This document shows positions 25,579-38,663 of a stretch of 64,000 bases of DNA, piece by piece. Position 1 is the stretch's first letter. Every line of letters starts with the position of its first letter. Origin of the DNA: Epiperipatus broadwayi (lineage: Eukaryota > Onychophora > Udeonychophora > Euonychophora > Peripatidae); contig JAQFVV010012971.1 of NCBI GenBank assembly GCA_028023455.1, positions 1 to 64,000 of the forward strand. The letters run 5' to 3'. Below the pieces are notes generated by a model, which was not told the DNA's origin, searched no databases, and saw nothing but the letters and a program-made list of their open reading frames with translations. Made by a program: the position numbers and the translations under genes.

Positions 25579-28500
25579 ACCATTACTTCTTGATATATAA
25601 AATAGTTTAAAATACAACTAGCTCAGTTACATTATTATGCTTAATTAAAATTTGCATATCTACCTTTAATATACTTTTATATTATCATATCTTAATTAAA
25701 TTTATTATCAATCATCAAAGTCAATATAGTTCTAGATTATATTAATTAAATAAGTATGTACTAAAATTATGAGACTGCGAAGTAAAGTTACAAAGTAATA
25801 AGCAGATTTACACTGAGTTAATATCTTCTAAGATACTGTCTCAATGGCATAAGAATACTACCATTACCTTATCATCTTACCACTACATCTATAGCATTCT
25901 TATGACTTTTAAATGAAATGAATTATCTTTAATAATACTAAAATAATTCCTAACTTTTAACTTAAAATATAATTAAATAATCTCAGGTTCTTCTCAGTTT
26001 TAAAATAATAATAACTCATGTAAATAAGTATGATGTGGGATTTTATATCAAACTTAGATACACCTAACTTATTTTAATAATAATAATAAATAATACTAAT
26101 CTTAAAGTGTAATTTAATCTCATCTATTTATATTATATAATCAATCATTAAATGAATAAACAATCATATGTATATCTTTTATTTCATATGGTATCTTCAT
26201 TTCAGAATAAATCAAAATCTTATAATTAATAATCTGTGGCAATAAACAATATTGTATTCTTATAATGTGTATTATAATCATCTTATGACCATTGTAATAT
26301 TTATGTTCATGTCAATCAATTCCTATAAATAATGTTAAGCAAATATGGTATTCAATTCTAAATAATAATAACAAATTCATTTTGTGCAAATATTATGTTT
26401 ATTTCAAATCATCTGAGGTTAAAATGCTGTGGTGAAAAATAATGAAACTCGACACACTTTTAAAACAAATTAACAAATTTATTTACAATAACTTCAAATA
26501 AAATTTATTTACACTATTTACAGTTTTAGAATTTAAGAAAATAAATAAAATAAATAAGAAATTACAAATACAAGAAGTTTATACTGTTACTAATTCATGT
26601 GCTTAACAAGCAATTATACATTCTTCAAATACTATATTAATAATATTATAGTATGTTTTCAAAACTTAGATTTAAAATAAATGTTAATAAACTTCCATTA
26701 CAAATAATAATATATGTCAAAATTATTTATGTAGCATGTGTAAACAATGAAGCTCTACTAATTAAATAGCTACATTAATTAAGTATTACCATTTATAATG
26801 TATTATCATATATTTACTTTATTATTAGCATTGCTTAATAGCTTTATAAAATTAATGTATCTTTGTAATGTAAAAACAAATAATTGACTGTACTTATACT
26901 TTACTTAATGTAATTCCTGTTATACGTTTTATCAAATATGCATTACATATCTTTATTGTTCAAATATTATTATTTAAACTATTTATCAATTCTAAATTCA
27001 TAAAGCATTACCTTAGATAAATTCTATGATTCTTTTCTGTGTAAAAATCATTACTTTACTTGATGGGATCTTTAATCCTTTCTAATACTTTTTTATTTAT
27101 AAACATCCTCTAAATTTATCTAAAATTTCCGGAAAACAAACATCAACTTTAAATAAAATATTCATCATCCAAATTACCTATACTACATCGTCTATACTTA
27201 ATAAACTTCAATCAAAATATAGGCTTCTACCCATAACGTAACTTAACTTATCTAATAAAATCAAAATAAAATAAAAATATAGACTTTTAAAATCCTTTTC
27301 TGACCTGCAAAAATAAAATAATTACTTAGATAAATAATAAACATCATTCTAATACTAAACATGAATAAAATATCAAAATTATTTATGAAAGAATCATATA
27401 ATTATTTCTAAGCTTCTTATGTAATGTCGTATCATGTTGATATTATAAATTAAAACTTATGCATATTTTAATAAAGTTCGTTGCCATTATAATGTATGTG
27501 TTTTCATAAAATATCCATCCATTCATTCTACAACAACATAATATTCAGCTAATCTAAAGAAAAACATATTAAATTCATTAAAAATCATTATACAATATTT
27601 TTACCATAATAATAATAATGTCCATTCTGCTATCCAGTAGTCTTCGGAATTTGCAGCTTCAGAAAACAAAAATAATACACATTCATACTCATAACATTCA
27701 CTAAAATATTCCGTGTTATATTAATTATAAAAATAAATTTATGTAATTAATTATTATATTATTTTTAAGTTACTATTTAATAAATGTACCTAACCTATTT
27801 TTTAATAGTTTAATAATATTTTAAATTTTATGTTAAATAAATAAAATAAAAATTTATATTACGGATTCCAGCGATGACTTTTGTTCTACCATAAAAGTTC
27901 TAACAAATATCCTGCATATAAAGTCAATAAAACACTATTTCCTGTTCCGTTGTATCACGTGTTTCTTGAAAGTTTATAATAAAAATGATAACGTTCTTTT
28001 TTTTAAAAAAAAATAATAAGTTCCAACAAGAAAAAAATAAAATTAAAAAAAAAAAAAAATAGTTTATAAGTTCTTTCTGGATCCAGTTCTTCATAAAATA
28101 TTATTTTTAAAGTTATTATTTTTAAACTAATTTATAGTTTATATATTATTTTCATTAAATTACTTTAATCAACTTGGCTTGCTTGGTTTAGTTTGACTTG
28201 ATTTGGACATCCATGTATTACTTGCGCATTTATAATTAACATATTCAGGTAAGAATTAATTTCTCCATCTATAACGTCCAGCGTTTAGATTACTTCAATA
28301 TAGTACTTCTATTATATTACGATTTTAAATAATCATATTTATAATCTATTTGCCTTTTCAAATCGTCAATATTTAGTCTTTTAAGCACAAAGACTTAACA
28401 AGGCAAGTATTTATTAAAATTACTACTTTTTATATCTTTACTTAAGATATACATTTTAATCTTTTAAAATCTACAAAAATACTTTCTTTCTATAGAAGTA

Positions 28501-29827
28501 TTCATATTTTTTAAATATCTATTTATAATAGACAATAGTAATTTAAACTTTTAAAACTATTTATAGTCCAAAATACTACTTTTCTCCATCTCGTAGTTTT
28601 ATGTACTAATCCTGCGTCTGTTATTTCTCTAGCATAAAGTTTCTGATATATTTCTCCGATATGTGAGGTTTCCATGATTATTTGTACGTAAATTGAGTTT
28701 CGATATTGAGAAGACTAATAGGGAATATTAAAATATCTACTGCATATTCATTATTTAAACTTTTATAAAATCATATACAATAACACTCTTATGATTTTAA
28801 AATTGATTTTAAGAGCGTTTATAAATTTACTTGGCTATTTTCTCAATAGCACGTTTAACTTAGAAAATTAATTACAGAGAGCCCCCCTCAACAATTGAAT
28901 CCAGCTTTTATAGTGGAAGAGACTCCTCATCTGATTGGTACGTTTAAACAATCAAACTTTGCTTATTTACATATTTATCAACACACTATTAAAAATAAAA
29001 TAATGACTTATTTAATATTTAATATTATCACATTTTAAAAATAATTTTATCGTTTATTCAAATCTATCAAACATTTTTTAAAATATTCTTTCTCACTTGG
29101 CCTAAATTTTAACTTTTATAAGATCATTAAAATAAACTAAATCTTTTAAATACGTTATATTTTTAAAGTAATATTTTTAAAAATCAGATTTAATATTCTA
29201 CATTAATATCTTTTATTTTTATCTCGTGATAACTCACGTATTATTTATAAATTTCACAACATAATTTTGTAAAATAGTTATGCAACTTTATTAGACAACT
29301 TCCACGCGTGCTTGTGTAAATTTAACTAACATCTGTTTTTTTTTTATAACACAAGAAACGCTCCATAGTCTAAAAATAAACTAACAATTGCATTTTTTAA
29401 AATAAATATTTTTAAAATAAATAAGATATTATATCAGATTTTAAAATAATTATTTAATATGATTAAAATCAAATATTAATCTCAATTTAAATACTTATAA
29501 TTTAAAATATTTCTATTCACTTTTAACATATATTTTAAATTAAATAAATATCTTGGTCTAATTTTAACTTGTCTTTTAAATACTTTAGCTTTAAACATTT
29601 GTCATTAAATTTATTAATGCAGTATTACATCATAATCATCATCATTTTTTAAATATCTTCTCAATACCAACACAATTCACACATCAAATAATTACAGATT
29701 GCTCTAATTAAACTTATGGTAACATTACCACAAGCAAAGTCAACATCACACTTTTAAAATACTTCTTAAATTTAAAATTTTCTACTAAATTAGCACAAAA
29801 CTTAAATGGTGACCCATACAAAAGGGC

Positions 29828-29830
<3 letters not shown>
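25577..29830 (-). mobile_element. 4.25 kb AT-rich block with TG...CA ends between two (TA)n arrays (giant solo-LTR candidate)
   Basis: The plus strand begins TGTACC (25577) right after a (TA)n array and ends GGGCACA (29830) right before another. No ORF of note occurs in the whole stretch. On the minus strand a TATA-like CTATAAAAG lies at 28909-28917 and T-rich/AATAAA-type signals are abundant towards 25577, so a minus-strand LTR is conceivable. I could not align it with the 1-5.6 kb family. Alternative: ordinary AT-rich intergenic DNA that happens to lie between two arrays. Confidence 0.3.
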
Positions 29831-29900
<70 letters not shown>

Positions 29901-30115
29901 AAATAGAAATAGAAAAATATGAATGAAAAATGAAAGGATGGAAGGAGGAACAATGAAATAGATTAGAAATGCAAATGATTAAATAGATGGCTGCACTGAT
30001 GAAATAATCGATGAAAAGACAGATAGGTAAATTGATAGACTGATCGATATATAAACAGCAATACATCAAGATAGGTAGATAGATTGGTTGATTGATAGGC
30101 AGATAATAGATAGAA
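29831..30115. repeat. (TA)n array plus decayed GATA repeat
   Basis: Perfect TA to about 29897, then from about 30017 scattered AGATAGGTA, GATAGACTGATCGAT and TAGATAGATTGGTTGATTGATAG words, the residue of an old GATA array. 30116-30470 is AT-rich with nothing recognised. Confidence 0.8.
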
Positions 30116-30477
30116 AATGATTATGTTAAAAATAAATATATAATGATATTACATGTTTAAGCTCTTGGAATAGATTAGATATTACAATAAAGGAAATAAC
30201 AGTTATAGATACTTTCCCCTCTAAAATAAATTTAATTATGTTTTTCTCAAATGTATATGCATTATTTTTATTTATTTCTTTAATAATTTAATTACAGACT
30301 AAAGTAAATTTATAAAAATAACTCAAAAATTTAAATAGATCATAATAGACCTAGAAAAAAATATCTAATTAATAAAAAATAACTTACTAGAAAAAAAAAA
30401 GTGAAGATTGTGTATGGATTTTTGTTGACATTACTTTTAATTATTTTTTTATTGCCAATAAACATTGTTAAAAATAA

Positions 30478-31989
30478 AGCCAGGATTGTTCAGATGATCA
30501 GCAATCTGCTCAACAACAGATAGATTTTTCTCTCTCTTGATGGCAAGATTACACCAGGCTTCAAGCCATACAAGTCGATCCCTCAAGGATCTCCACTCAG
30601 TGCCCTTTTCTTCACAGCATACATCAACCCTCTTCTGATGGATATAGAAAAAAACCTCCCAGGAATTTTCCTTCCCTCTCTCAATAAAAACTTCAATGTA
30701 TTTGCATATATAGATGACATCATGGTTGTTCTTCCCACCATTAAATACCTTCCCCATCTCATGAACATCTTAAACAGAAATACAGCGAAACTTGGCCTAC
30801 AAATAAACTTTAACAAATCTTCCATCTGGAAGATCATGTCTGGTAAACAAATTAACTCTCCCTTTTCTGCAAAACCCCAAAGATACCTAGGTTTCCCAAT
30901 CTTCAAAACACCAACTGCAATGGCAAGAGAGATTCAAGATGCAATCCTCCATTCAACTGAAGCCATCACCACGTCACTCTCTAGAGTATACCTTTCATTA
31001 TATGGAAAGGTTGGCCTCCTCAACATGATAATAATGCCAAAAATCTCATATTATCTTCCATTCGTAAAAATGTCTAAACAGTTTCAAAATAAAATCAACC
31101 GATTATGTACCAAACTTCTCTGGAGAGGAAGGACAGTTGCTATTAGCTTGCGAGGCATCCAACGACCACACAGGTTCAATGGACTGTCATTCCACTCAAT
31201 ACAAGCAATCATTTTACAGAAAACCCACAACACTCTACATAATCTGGTCATCTCATGTGGATACTCCAACATTATTAAAAAAATTACACCGACAGATCGT
31301 CCTCCGCCCTCTGCCAGTTCATGGATAGCCTCCCTAATAGACCACTTACAACTTTATAACCCAATAATGCCCTCTAACCTTAACAAAAAAATCACCTTAT
31401 GGGAAGCATACAATATAATCAACTATAATCAACAACCCATTAAAACCAGCCTAAAAATAACCAACCAAAGACTCATTTCACACTTCAAAAGATGGAGTCT
31501 GGAACCCAAATTCCTTGACTACATCATTAAAATAAATCCTTAATGCGCTTCCCACGAATTGGTTCCTTTATCACCGAAGAGGTTTTAACAGCATTGATCC
31601 TATATGTGGTCTGTGTGCTCGTGAAGATGAAACCATAGACCATATTATACACCGGTGCCCAAGACTTAAAACACTGAAAGAGATAATTATAATTAATTCC
31701 AACATAAGACCTGATATGATTTTCTTCACTTGAAAATGCCATTCATAATGGATTTTTTCAATAATAAGGCTTTCTACCTTTGTCCTTTATTCCATATGGA
31801 TAGTGAGATGCAAAACTCTCATGGAATTACCTCCGCCACAAATCATACCATTGTTTTATCAAACGCTCAAAAAAATCAAGAAACGTGACCAGCTCCTGGC
31901 ATCCAGTAAAGTCTTTGATGACACCTGGTCTTTAACTTGCTCTTTCATTTTCCTGATTATCAACTCCCACCTACCCAGCATTATAGAAT
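30478..31989 (+). pseudogene. 5'-truncated L1/Tx1-like LINE (RT palm to C-terminal zinc motif)
   Basis: The frame enters inside the reverse transcriptase. KSIPQGSPLSALFFTAYI is at about 30568-30625, and the catalytic FAYIDD at 30701-30718. Then come NFNKSS, YLGFPIF and the thumb/connection region (SLYGKVGLLNMIIMPKISYY). This frame is open from 30526 to a TAA at 31541-31543. It then continues one base shifted with NALPTNWFLYHRRGF and a CCHC motif, C-x2-C-x8-H-x4-C (CGLCAREDETIDHIIHRC, 31605-31658). There is an in-frame TGA near 31732, then MRCKTLMELPP to a stop at 31989. This RT plus CCHC ending is typical of L1/Tx1-type ORF2. A non-coding 3' region with GAATAAAG near 32231 follows. It is dead through truncation, frameshift and stop. 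It is noticeably richer in G+C than its surroundings. Confidence 0.85.
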
Positions 31990-33128
31990 AGGAAATTCTA
32001 AAAGAAAATATGCATGTTTATATTAAAAATGCTTATTCCATTAAACAAGTTCTTAGAATCTCATCACTATACCTAACCACATAAGAGCATAACAATTGTA
32101 CTCTCATAACAAAATCTAGCCAGGTGACAAATAGAACATTATACAATCATATTATTGTACAATTTATTCATTTATATATCCTTTATTAGTATGTAATCAC
32201 TATTTATTGTTAATAAAAATTTTTGTTGAAATGAATAAAGATAAACTTACTGGCATCTATAATCCAATTTGATTGTATTATCTAAATACAATAGTTCACC
32301 ACTTTTCATAAATTATGACTTTAATATTGAGACATCATCTTATTTTAGAAACCAGAAAATATCTTTTCCCCTCAGGCTCATTATACTTCTCATTTTAGAG
32401 TTGCAAATTTTAAAATCAAACTTAGTACTGATTTTTTTTTTCTAATTTTATCTTATTAATTTAATTCTCAGATGTACAAAGTTTATATATGAGAATTTTA
32501 TATACATGTTATTATTTTACTTTATTATTTAAAAGATATGTAATAACTTTTAAAATAAAAGTTTTAGTTGTTTTTAATTTTATACAACATCAAAAAATAT
32601 TTTAAGCATTATTTTAATATTTATATTTATAGTAATACTAAAATTTATTAACCTCTATACCAATGGAATGTGCCAAATTTTTTTTGAATAAACAGAATAA
32701 GAATATTGCTATCTTAGAATCAAAAAATATCCCATGATTCTCAGCTTACTTTATTGAATCAAATTCTAGTTAAATCAATTATGATAACAAAATATTGCAG
32801 CCAACATCAAATTATTTTCATTTTAATTTTTAATTAATTATCACAAATATTAGTAGATACATAAAGAAAACATTTGTTATTAAAAATACTTTTAAACCAA
32901 AGTCTTGCTAAAAACAAACAGCAAAAAAAAATTTACTGAGACAAATCCAATAATGAAATGCTTTTCATCGTAAACAAAGTACCCAAAAGACATTTCAATT
33001 GAGTTATATATATATAGTCATAAAAATATATGATTAATTGAAGCCATATTTCGTCTCTATATATCTATCACCCTCAGTATTTTATAAAATTCTAAACGTT
33101 ACTTATTGATGAAAAATCAATGAAGCTT

Positions 33129-33168
33129 TACACGACACGTTTCCAAACTCTTTTCTTATCAGGTGTCT
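33129..33168 (-). ncRNA. Degenerate type I hammerhead-like motif
   Basis: Minus strand order: ACAC, CTGATAA (core CTGANGA with one G to A), G, stem II AAA-loop-TTT with a G where the closing C is expected, GAAA, minimal stem III C-GT-G, TC, then GTGT pairing with the leading ACAC. Only two core or closing positions differ from consensus. The surroundings (GAGACGAAATATGGCTTC on the minus strand, 33042-33059) also look like Penelope pseudo-LTR sequence, but no Penelope ORF is attached here. 32240-33000 upstream is AT-rich with nothing else recognised. Confidence 0.45.
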
Positions 33169-33215
33169 CAAAAGTGACCAACAATCCATTAACTCAGTAA
33201 TATTATTTTATTTAA

Positions 33216-34999
33216 AACCCGGAAAAGAGTTGAAAATGATATAAGAAAGTATAACTGTGAACTAGCAAGAAAAGCTGTAGAAGAAAATAAAAGTCTTAAG
33301 AATGTAAAACAACATTTTGGTATTGGTAGGAAATTTATATCTGCAATAAGGAAAAAAAGATGGAATTATTACTAAAAGAGGGATGACATTATGAAATTGG
33401 TAGAAGATTTTTTATCAAGAATTATATAGTAATAAAGAACAAGTACCTCGTATATCTATTACATCTTCCGAATTGCCCAGGAATTTTAGGGAATGAAGAA
33501 GTGAGAAATGCAATTGAATGTATGAAAAAGGGAGAAGGCTCCAGGTAATGATGGAATTATAATTGATATATTAAAAGAAGCAGGTGAAGAAACAGAAAAA
33601 AATATTAGCAAAGTTATATACCAAATGTCTAAATGATAAAGATGTACCGGATGATTGGAAGAATGCAGTAATAATATTAATATTTAAAAAAGGTGATAAA
33701 AAAGATATTAGAAATTACAGACCTATCAGCCTTTTATCAGTTTTATATAAAATTTTTACCAAGATAATTACAACTCGTCTACAGAGAACCTTGGATTTTC
33801 ACCAACCAAGAGAACAAGCTGGATTTAAAAGTGGTTTTAGTACAGTAGATCATATCCAGGTGTTGAGAGAAGTTATAGAAAGGACAAATGAATATGAGTT
33901 GTCATTATGTTTTGGATTTGTAGATTATGAAAGGGCATTTGATTCTATAAACATTTCTTCAGTGATTAAAGCATTGGATCATCAAGGTATAGATCCAGGA
34001 TATTGTCATATTTTAAAGAATATTTATAAAAATGCAACAGCAACAATTAGATTACATAATGATACTGGGAAAGTCAACATTGAGAAAGGTGTAAGACAAG
34101 GTGACTCCATATCTCCAAAAGTTTTTACAGCAGTGCTGCAAGAAGTATTTTGTGGATTAAAATGGGAAACTAAAGGAGTGAAAGTAAATGGAGATTATTT
34201 AAGTCATTTAGATTTCGCAGATGATGTAGTTGTTTTTGCAAATAATGCTTCCGAGCTGCAGGAAATGTTGCAGGAGTTATCAGATGAAAGTAGGAAAGTA
34301 GGACTAAAGATAAATGTTAAAAAGACTAAAGTAATGTTTAATCGATTTGCTCCAAATATGAAAATAAAGATTGATTATGATGAATTAGAAGAAGTTAAGA
34401 GTTACAAATACCCTGGTCAGATTATTAATACAGATGGAAACATAATAGAGGAAATTAATCATAGAATTAAACTTGGTTGGAGTGCTTTTGGTAGAAATAA
34501 CTTGATATTAAAAGGAAATATGCCTATGTGTTTGAAAAGAAAGGTTTTTAACAAATGTGTTTTACCAGTTCTTACTTATGGATCTGAGACTTGGACACTT
34601 AATAGAAGATCAATACAGAGACTTCAGACCACTCAAAGAAGTATGGAGAGATGTATGTTGGGAGTAACAAGAAGAGATCGAAAATGCAATGTATGGGTAA
34701 GAGAACAAACAGGTGTTACTGACCTCATTGAAAAAATTAAAAGATTGAAGTGGAGTTGGGCTGGACATATTGCTAGAAGAGATGATAATAGATGGACAAT
34801 TGAAATTTTAAACTGGATTCCAAGAGATTGTAAAAGACCCAGAAGGAGACCACATGTAAGATGGATGGATGAAATAAGAAAATGTGTAGGGGTGATGTGG
34901 AGAAGAGAAGCTAAAGATCGGAGAAGATGGATTAAACTTGGAGAGACCTTCATCCTGCAGTGGATTGATAATGGTTGATAATGATGATGATGATGATTA
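33216..34999 (+). pseudogene. RTE-like LINE, RT-bearing ORF2, nearly complete 3' half
   Basis: A clean frame of 464 codons (33584-34978) encodes an RTE/BovB-like reverse transcriptase. KDIRNYRPISLLSVLYKIF is near residues 45-63. Motif A FVDYERAFDSI is near 110-120. RQGDSISP is near 170. The catalytic FADD is at residues 211-214 (34214-34225). The RT ends near 300. It is followed by the LTYGSETW and RLKWSWAGHIARR C-terminal blocks and an RRRPHVRWMDEI motif. The upstream part (33216-33583) contains the pre-RT linker in several frames (KRVENDIRKYN..., LSRII, KKGEGSR), broken by stops and frameshifts. So the first Met of the clean frame is not the true start and the endonuclease domain is missing. 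The 3' end is ATGATGATGATGATGAT, the RTE-type short repeat tail. The tail at 6589-6662 is a truncated relative. Confidence 0.92.
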
Positions 35000-35051
35000 T
35001 ACTCTAGTCAATATTAAAGCTTGAATATTCAAATTAGATGTATATACTATA

Positions 35052-35057
<6 letters not shown>

Positions 35058-35128
<71 letters not shown>

Positions 35129-35222
35129 CATGGTTAATACACAAGCCAAGTCTATATAAAATTTATTTTTTTCACAAAGAAGTTTGGTCACAAATTAATA
35201 TGCAAATAAATTTTTTATCAAT

Positions 35223-35262
<40 letters not shown>
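35058..35262. repeat. Two (TA)n arrays
   Basis: Perfect TA at about 35058-35127 and 35228-35262, separated by about 100 bp of unique sequence. Confidence 0.95.
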
Positions 35263-35267
<5 letters not shown>

Positions 35268-35559
35268 CAAAAATGGTATTAAATATTCATTTGCCATCTG
35301 CAGTGTTTTTTTTACATTTCTAACCATTACCTACTGATAAATAGCGATTAATCTACTTGCCATATACATATCATTAAATGATAAGTGTTCTTCAAAAAAA
35401 AAACAGCCATATAACATGTGTATTACATAAAAAGTGGAAATTTTTTTTTTATTTATAATTAATGTTAATATGTTTAAAAAGTACTGTAGCTGGTGCATAA
35501 TGATTTAATATTGTTTCAGTTAATTATATATTTACAAAGTTGTTAAATTATTATTATCA

Positions 35560-35770
35560 TCATCATATTGAACTGGTCAAAATATGTTGATCCATCTAAT
35601 ATGAGCTGGAACTCAAAGAAACATATTTCAAACCCAGTCAGACCTGAGATTTAGATCAGGGACCAACCTAGATTCGAACCCATTACATAAGCCCCAGATA
35701 GAACACCTAATGAATAACATAATAGTGATGGCACATGAGAATTAATTCTTAAGTCCGGCTCACTAGAAGA
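35560..35770 (-). mobile_element. Possible tRNA-derived SINE
   Basis: Minus strand: a B-box-like GGGTTCGAATCTAGG (35667-35681) is preceded by GGTGTTCTATCTGGGG and TAGTGAGCCGG-type sequence that could be a decayed A-box half. It is followed by about 100 bp of body ending in ATGATGATGATAATAATAA (about 35550-35570), a typical simple-repeat tail. I cannot define the 5' end or a target-site duplication. 35770-37770 beyond it holds no supported gene. It contains a slightly G+C-richer stretch at 36480-36760 that I cannot assign. Confidence 0.4.
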
Positions 35771-37777
35771 GCGGAAGAGGCAATGAGACATATTTAATGA
35801 GAACGCACATATATGTTGGAATGTATGGAAATAGAGAGATGATGATTCGAACTACATAAGTGGCTTGAATAATAATAAATTATTTAATAAAACATTTAAT
35901 AAACAGTAAATTACTTATATATTTGTTTTAATGCTCTTATAAATAAATTACATATTATATGTCAATAAATATATTTGGTGGGTTAGATTAAAGTGCCAGT
36001 CATTTGATTGCAAAACAAACTTACATATTTTTAAATAAACGCTTTAGTAGTGGCTCTGAAAGGTGAAGATGAGTGTACAAATTTATAAAGCATTCTAGAA
36101 ATCATTATACATATTATACAAACAATTTTCACACCATTTTGGTCGTGAAAATCAAAATATATGTTTTAAAAATGGTTTAATCATGGAGTACAACATTTGT
36201 GAGGATTTAGTAAAATAATATACATTTAAATCAAATATCTTTTATTAGCAAACATAATAATTTTAACTATTCTTTAAATTCAAACTTTAAAAGAAAAGAA
36301 TGCTTTGTTTTCTAAAAATATTTACTCTTAAATAAATGGGATGATTTACGATGGTGGGATTTTCCAAAAAAATAAGAAAAAAACATTATTATTAATTAAA
36401 CTAATGACTCTTATTGGAAAGACATAAGTTAAGCACAAGTTTATGATTACAGCATCAAAATGATGTCATTAAATAAATTAATTAATATTAATGGGAAAAG
36501 CAGTGTGGCTGATATAAAGGCAGAAGTATCCGAAGTGACGTCGTGCTTTTAAGCGAAGAAAACAAAGTAGCTAAGAGTCCCTTTTCAAGGGTACTGCTTA
36601 GAGAAGTTTAATTAGGCTTAGCATGGTCCCCATGTTCTCTAGGTGACTGATGCAAGAGGCCTGTTATATGAAAATGATTTCCAGAAGGTCAACTACCCAC
36701 AGGATAAGGCATGAAGAAAGTTTATGGGTCCAAATTTATTGTAACCCTCCAAGTTAGAAGCACGTAATATTTAACAAACAAAACCTTATATAAGCAATGC
36801 AACATAATACTGTCTTTAGTAACATGAAATGGAAATCACTATAATTTAGGCAATTAACACTATGCTATGTACTAAATATGGGAATGATTTCATTTGTACT
36901 AAATAGGTTTTAAAAATTACCCCCCCTTCCCTTCCTGTTATTTAACAGACTGAAATCCCCACCCTCATGAATTTTGTAACTTGAGAATAATCAAGTCTTT
37001 GAAATCTTAAGAGTATAACTTTTTAATATATATGAGATAAAAACAATAATAAGAAAAATCACCTTTTTCAGAATTAAATGCATGACATAAAAAAATATTT
37101 GATAGCGTTACTTTTTTTTGGTAATTTAAAAATTATGCATAAAGAATATATATTTATTTTAAAGACATTTTTAAAAAAATCATGTAATTGGGTTAACCTG
37201 CGAAACAATCTGGCAAGCATATTACCTAAAAAAGTATGTAAAACTAATTTAAAAAGGAAGGGGATTTTATTAACCTCGATTCAGGGAGGTTTAAGTTGAT
37301 AGGGAAAAATAACTTCATGTATTAGGCTCACAAGATTGTTTAGATTGGCAACTTAGAAATAATAAAATACAACAATTAAAGAAATAAGAGCAGATTTCAT
37401 GTATAAAAGAAAAATTAGTAGTATGAGAGCAAATACAGTTAAGAATTAATACCAAAAAGAAAACATTTAATTTAACAATTTAAAATGAAATCCAGAGAGC
37501 TGAGGTGGAGATTAATTTAGAATGAATGAGATATAAAAGTTCATAGGCAGTTTTTAGGTTAATTACCTTGCAATATGAAAGAGTCCATTTTAACAGTTCG
37601 GCTTCCACATGGCAAAATTAATAGAATTGAAATCATTTTAGTAGCAAGCTTCCATAAGGCATTCTTCCCTTAATTAGATCACATTTTGGGGCATCAGTGA
37701 AATGATTATTCAAGGCAAGATTGACCAGCAAAGGAAAGGAAGGTGATTAGTTTTCTACTCATTCAACATTTTTTTTA

Positions 37778-38663
37778 AAAATAGCGTGTTTTTTGCTCTT
37801 GGTTTTGATCTTGGGCTGTATGTCCATAATCTATTGATGTGAGAAATTTGGTCATTTCTTCTATTTTATTTATTCTGCTTGAGATCATCCTCCCTTGTGA
37901 CCATGGTGGCATACCATGTCTAATTGGCCAAATGACGTGTGCATCTGAATACACAAATTTTGGCAAAGACCTCATCTTAGCAACCTGTTTAAAAAAAATT
38001 GTGCATGCATCTCTTGGTGGTTAGCTGGAAATTTCTCTGTAATTATGGGATGTAAGATGCTTTCCTGTTTCTCCTCACTCCAAAATGTTTTGAATAAAGA
38101 ACAGTGGTACTCTTCAAAATGTATTGATTTGGACTTTAAAGACCACCACCAATCTTTGGCTACCACTCTTAAGTGTTGATTAGTGATGGCTATTTGTTCA
38201 TCATCACTAAGAAGGTAAAGTGCAAACATCTCCTTCAGACTTTCCACATACTCCTGTGGACTCTCTCTGGGTTCACAATAAAATATCTGTAGTTGCATAA
38301 AATGTGCTATGATGGGTGACATCTGGTGACTGACCAGTTGCTCTGGTTTTATAGTTTTAATATTCTTAATTGCAGTGTCTGGCAATACATTTTCCTCTGT
38401 TTCAACCATTTTAATTATTGGTCATTCTTTTTTGCTCTGGCTCCTTAATTTCATTTGGTTCTTTTCTCTTTTCTTCAGAGTCTCCTATCTTCTCTTTTAC
38501 TGCCTTCCCATTACTTGTTTCCTGCTCACCTTTTAAAACTTTTCAAAGTTCTCTTATCCCATGTAATAATTGGCTCATCACCATTAGGATGGCTTCATTG
38601 AACTCATTTTCTATCTGTGGTTCACCTCGTGCATCACCATTAGCCTGTTCTGTCTTGTGATCC
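37778..38663 (-). pseudogene. Retrotransposon gag-like gene, frameshifted
   Basis: Read on the minus strand from ATG at about 38663: an acidic/lysine-rich N-terminal region (MDHKTEQANGDARGEPQ...) is interrupted by a TGA. It then shifts frame to the open segment 38409-37972 (145 codons). That segment carries the capsid-type core: ESPQEYVESLKEMFALYLL, then RVVAKDWWWSLKSK and the SLFKTFW region, as in retrotransposon gag domains of Ty3-type elements. A second shift leads to 37975-37775 (MRSLPKFVYSDAHV...), which continues the capsid C-terminal lobe. I see no zinc knuckle and no pol downstream. Either an isolated decayed gag or the remnant of an element whose LTRs I cannot place. The two frameshifts argue against a domesticated gag gene. 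Confidence 0.75.

Noticed and set aside
26428-28893. A shorter solo LTR with TGTTGAGGGG...CACCACA ends on the minus strand
   Set aside because: The flanking 5-mers (AATGC and ATTGA) do not match and the only TATA box lies outside it. The wider 25577-29830 block fits the array boundaries better.
29714-30069. Minus-strand frames with long IYIY runs; also at 43598-43861
   Set aside because: (TA)n translated. No conserved flanking protein.
30449-30906. Two minus-strand frames of about 105 codons
   Set aside because: Antisense shadows of the L1/Tx1-like RT on the plus strand.
34633-34953. 106-codon minus-strand frame
   Set aside because: Antisense to the RTE-like ORF, which has clear RT motifs.
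36905-36932. Minus-strand polypurine tract (GGAAGGGAAGGGGGGGTAA) as the 3' LTR boundary of the gag element
   Set aside because: It does not precede a TG and I find no duplicate of the following sequence near the gag's 5' side.
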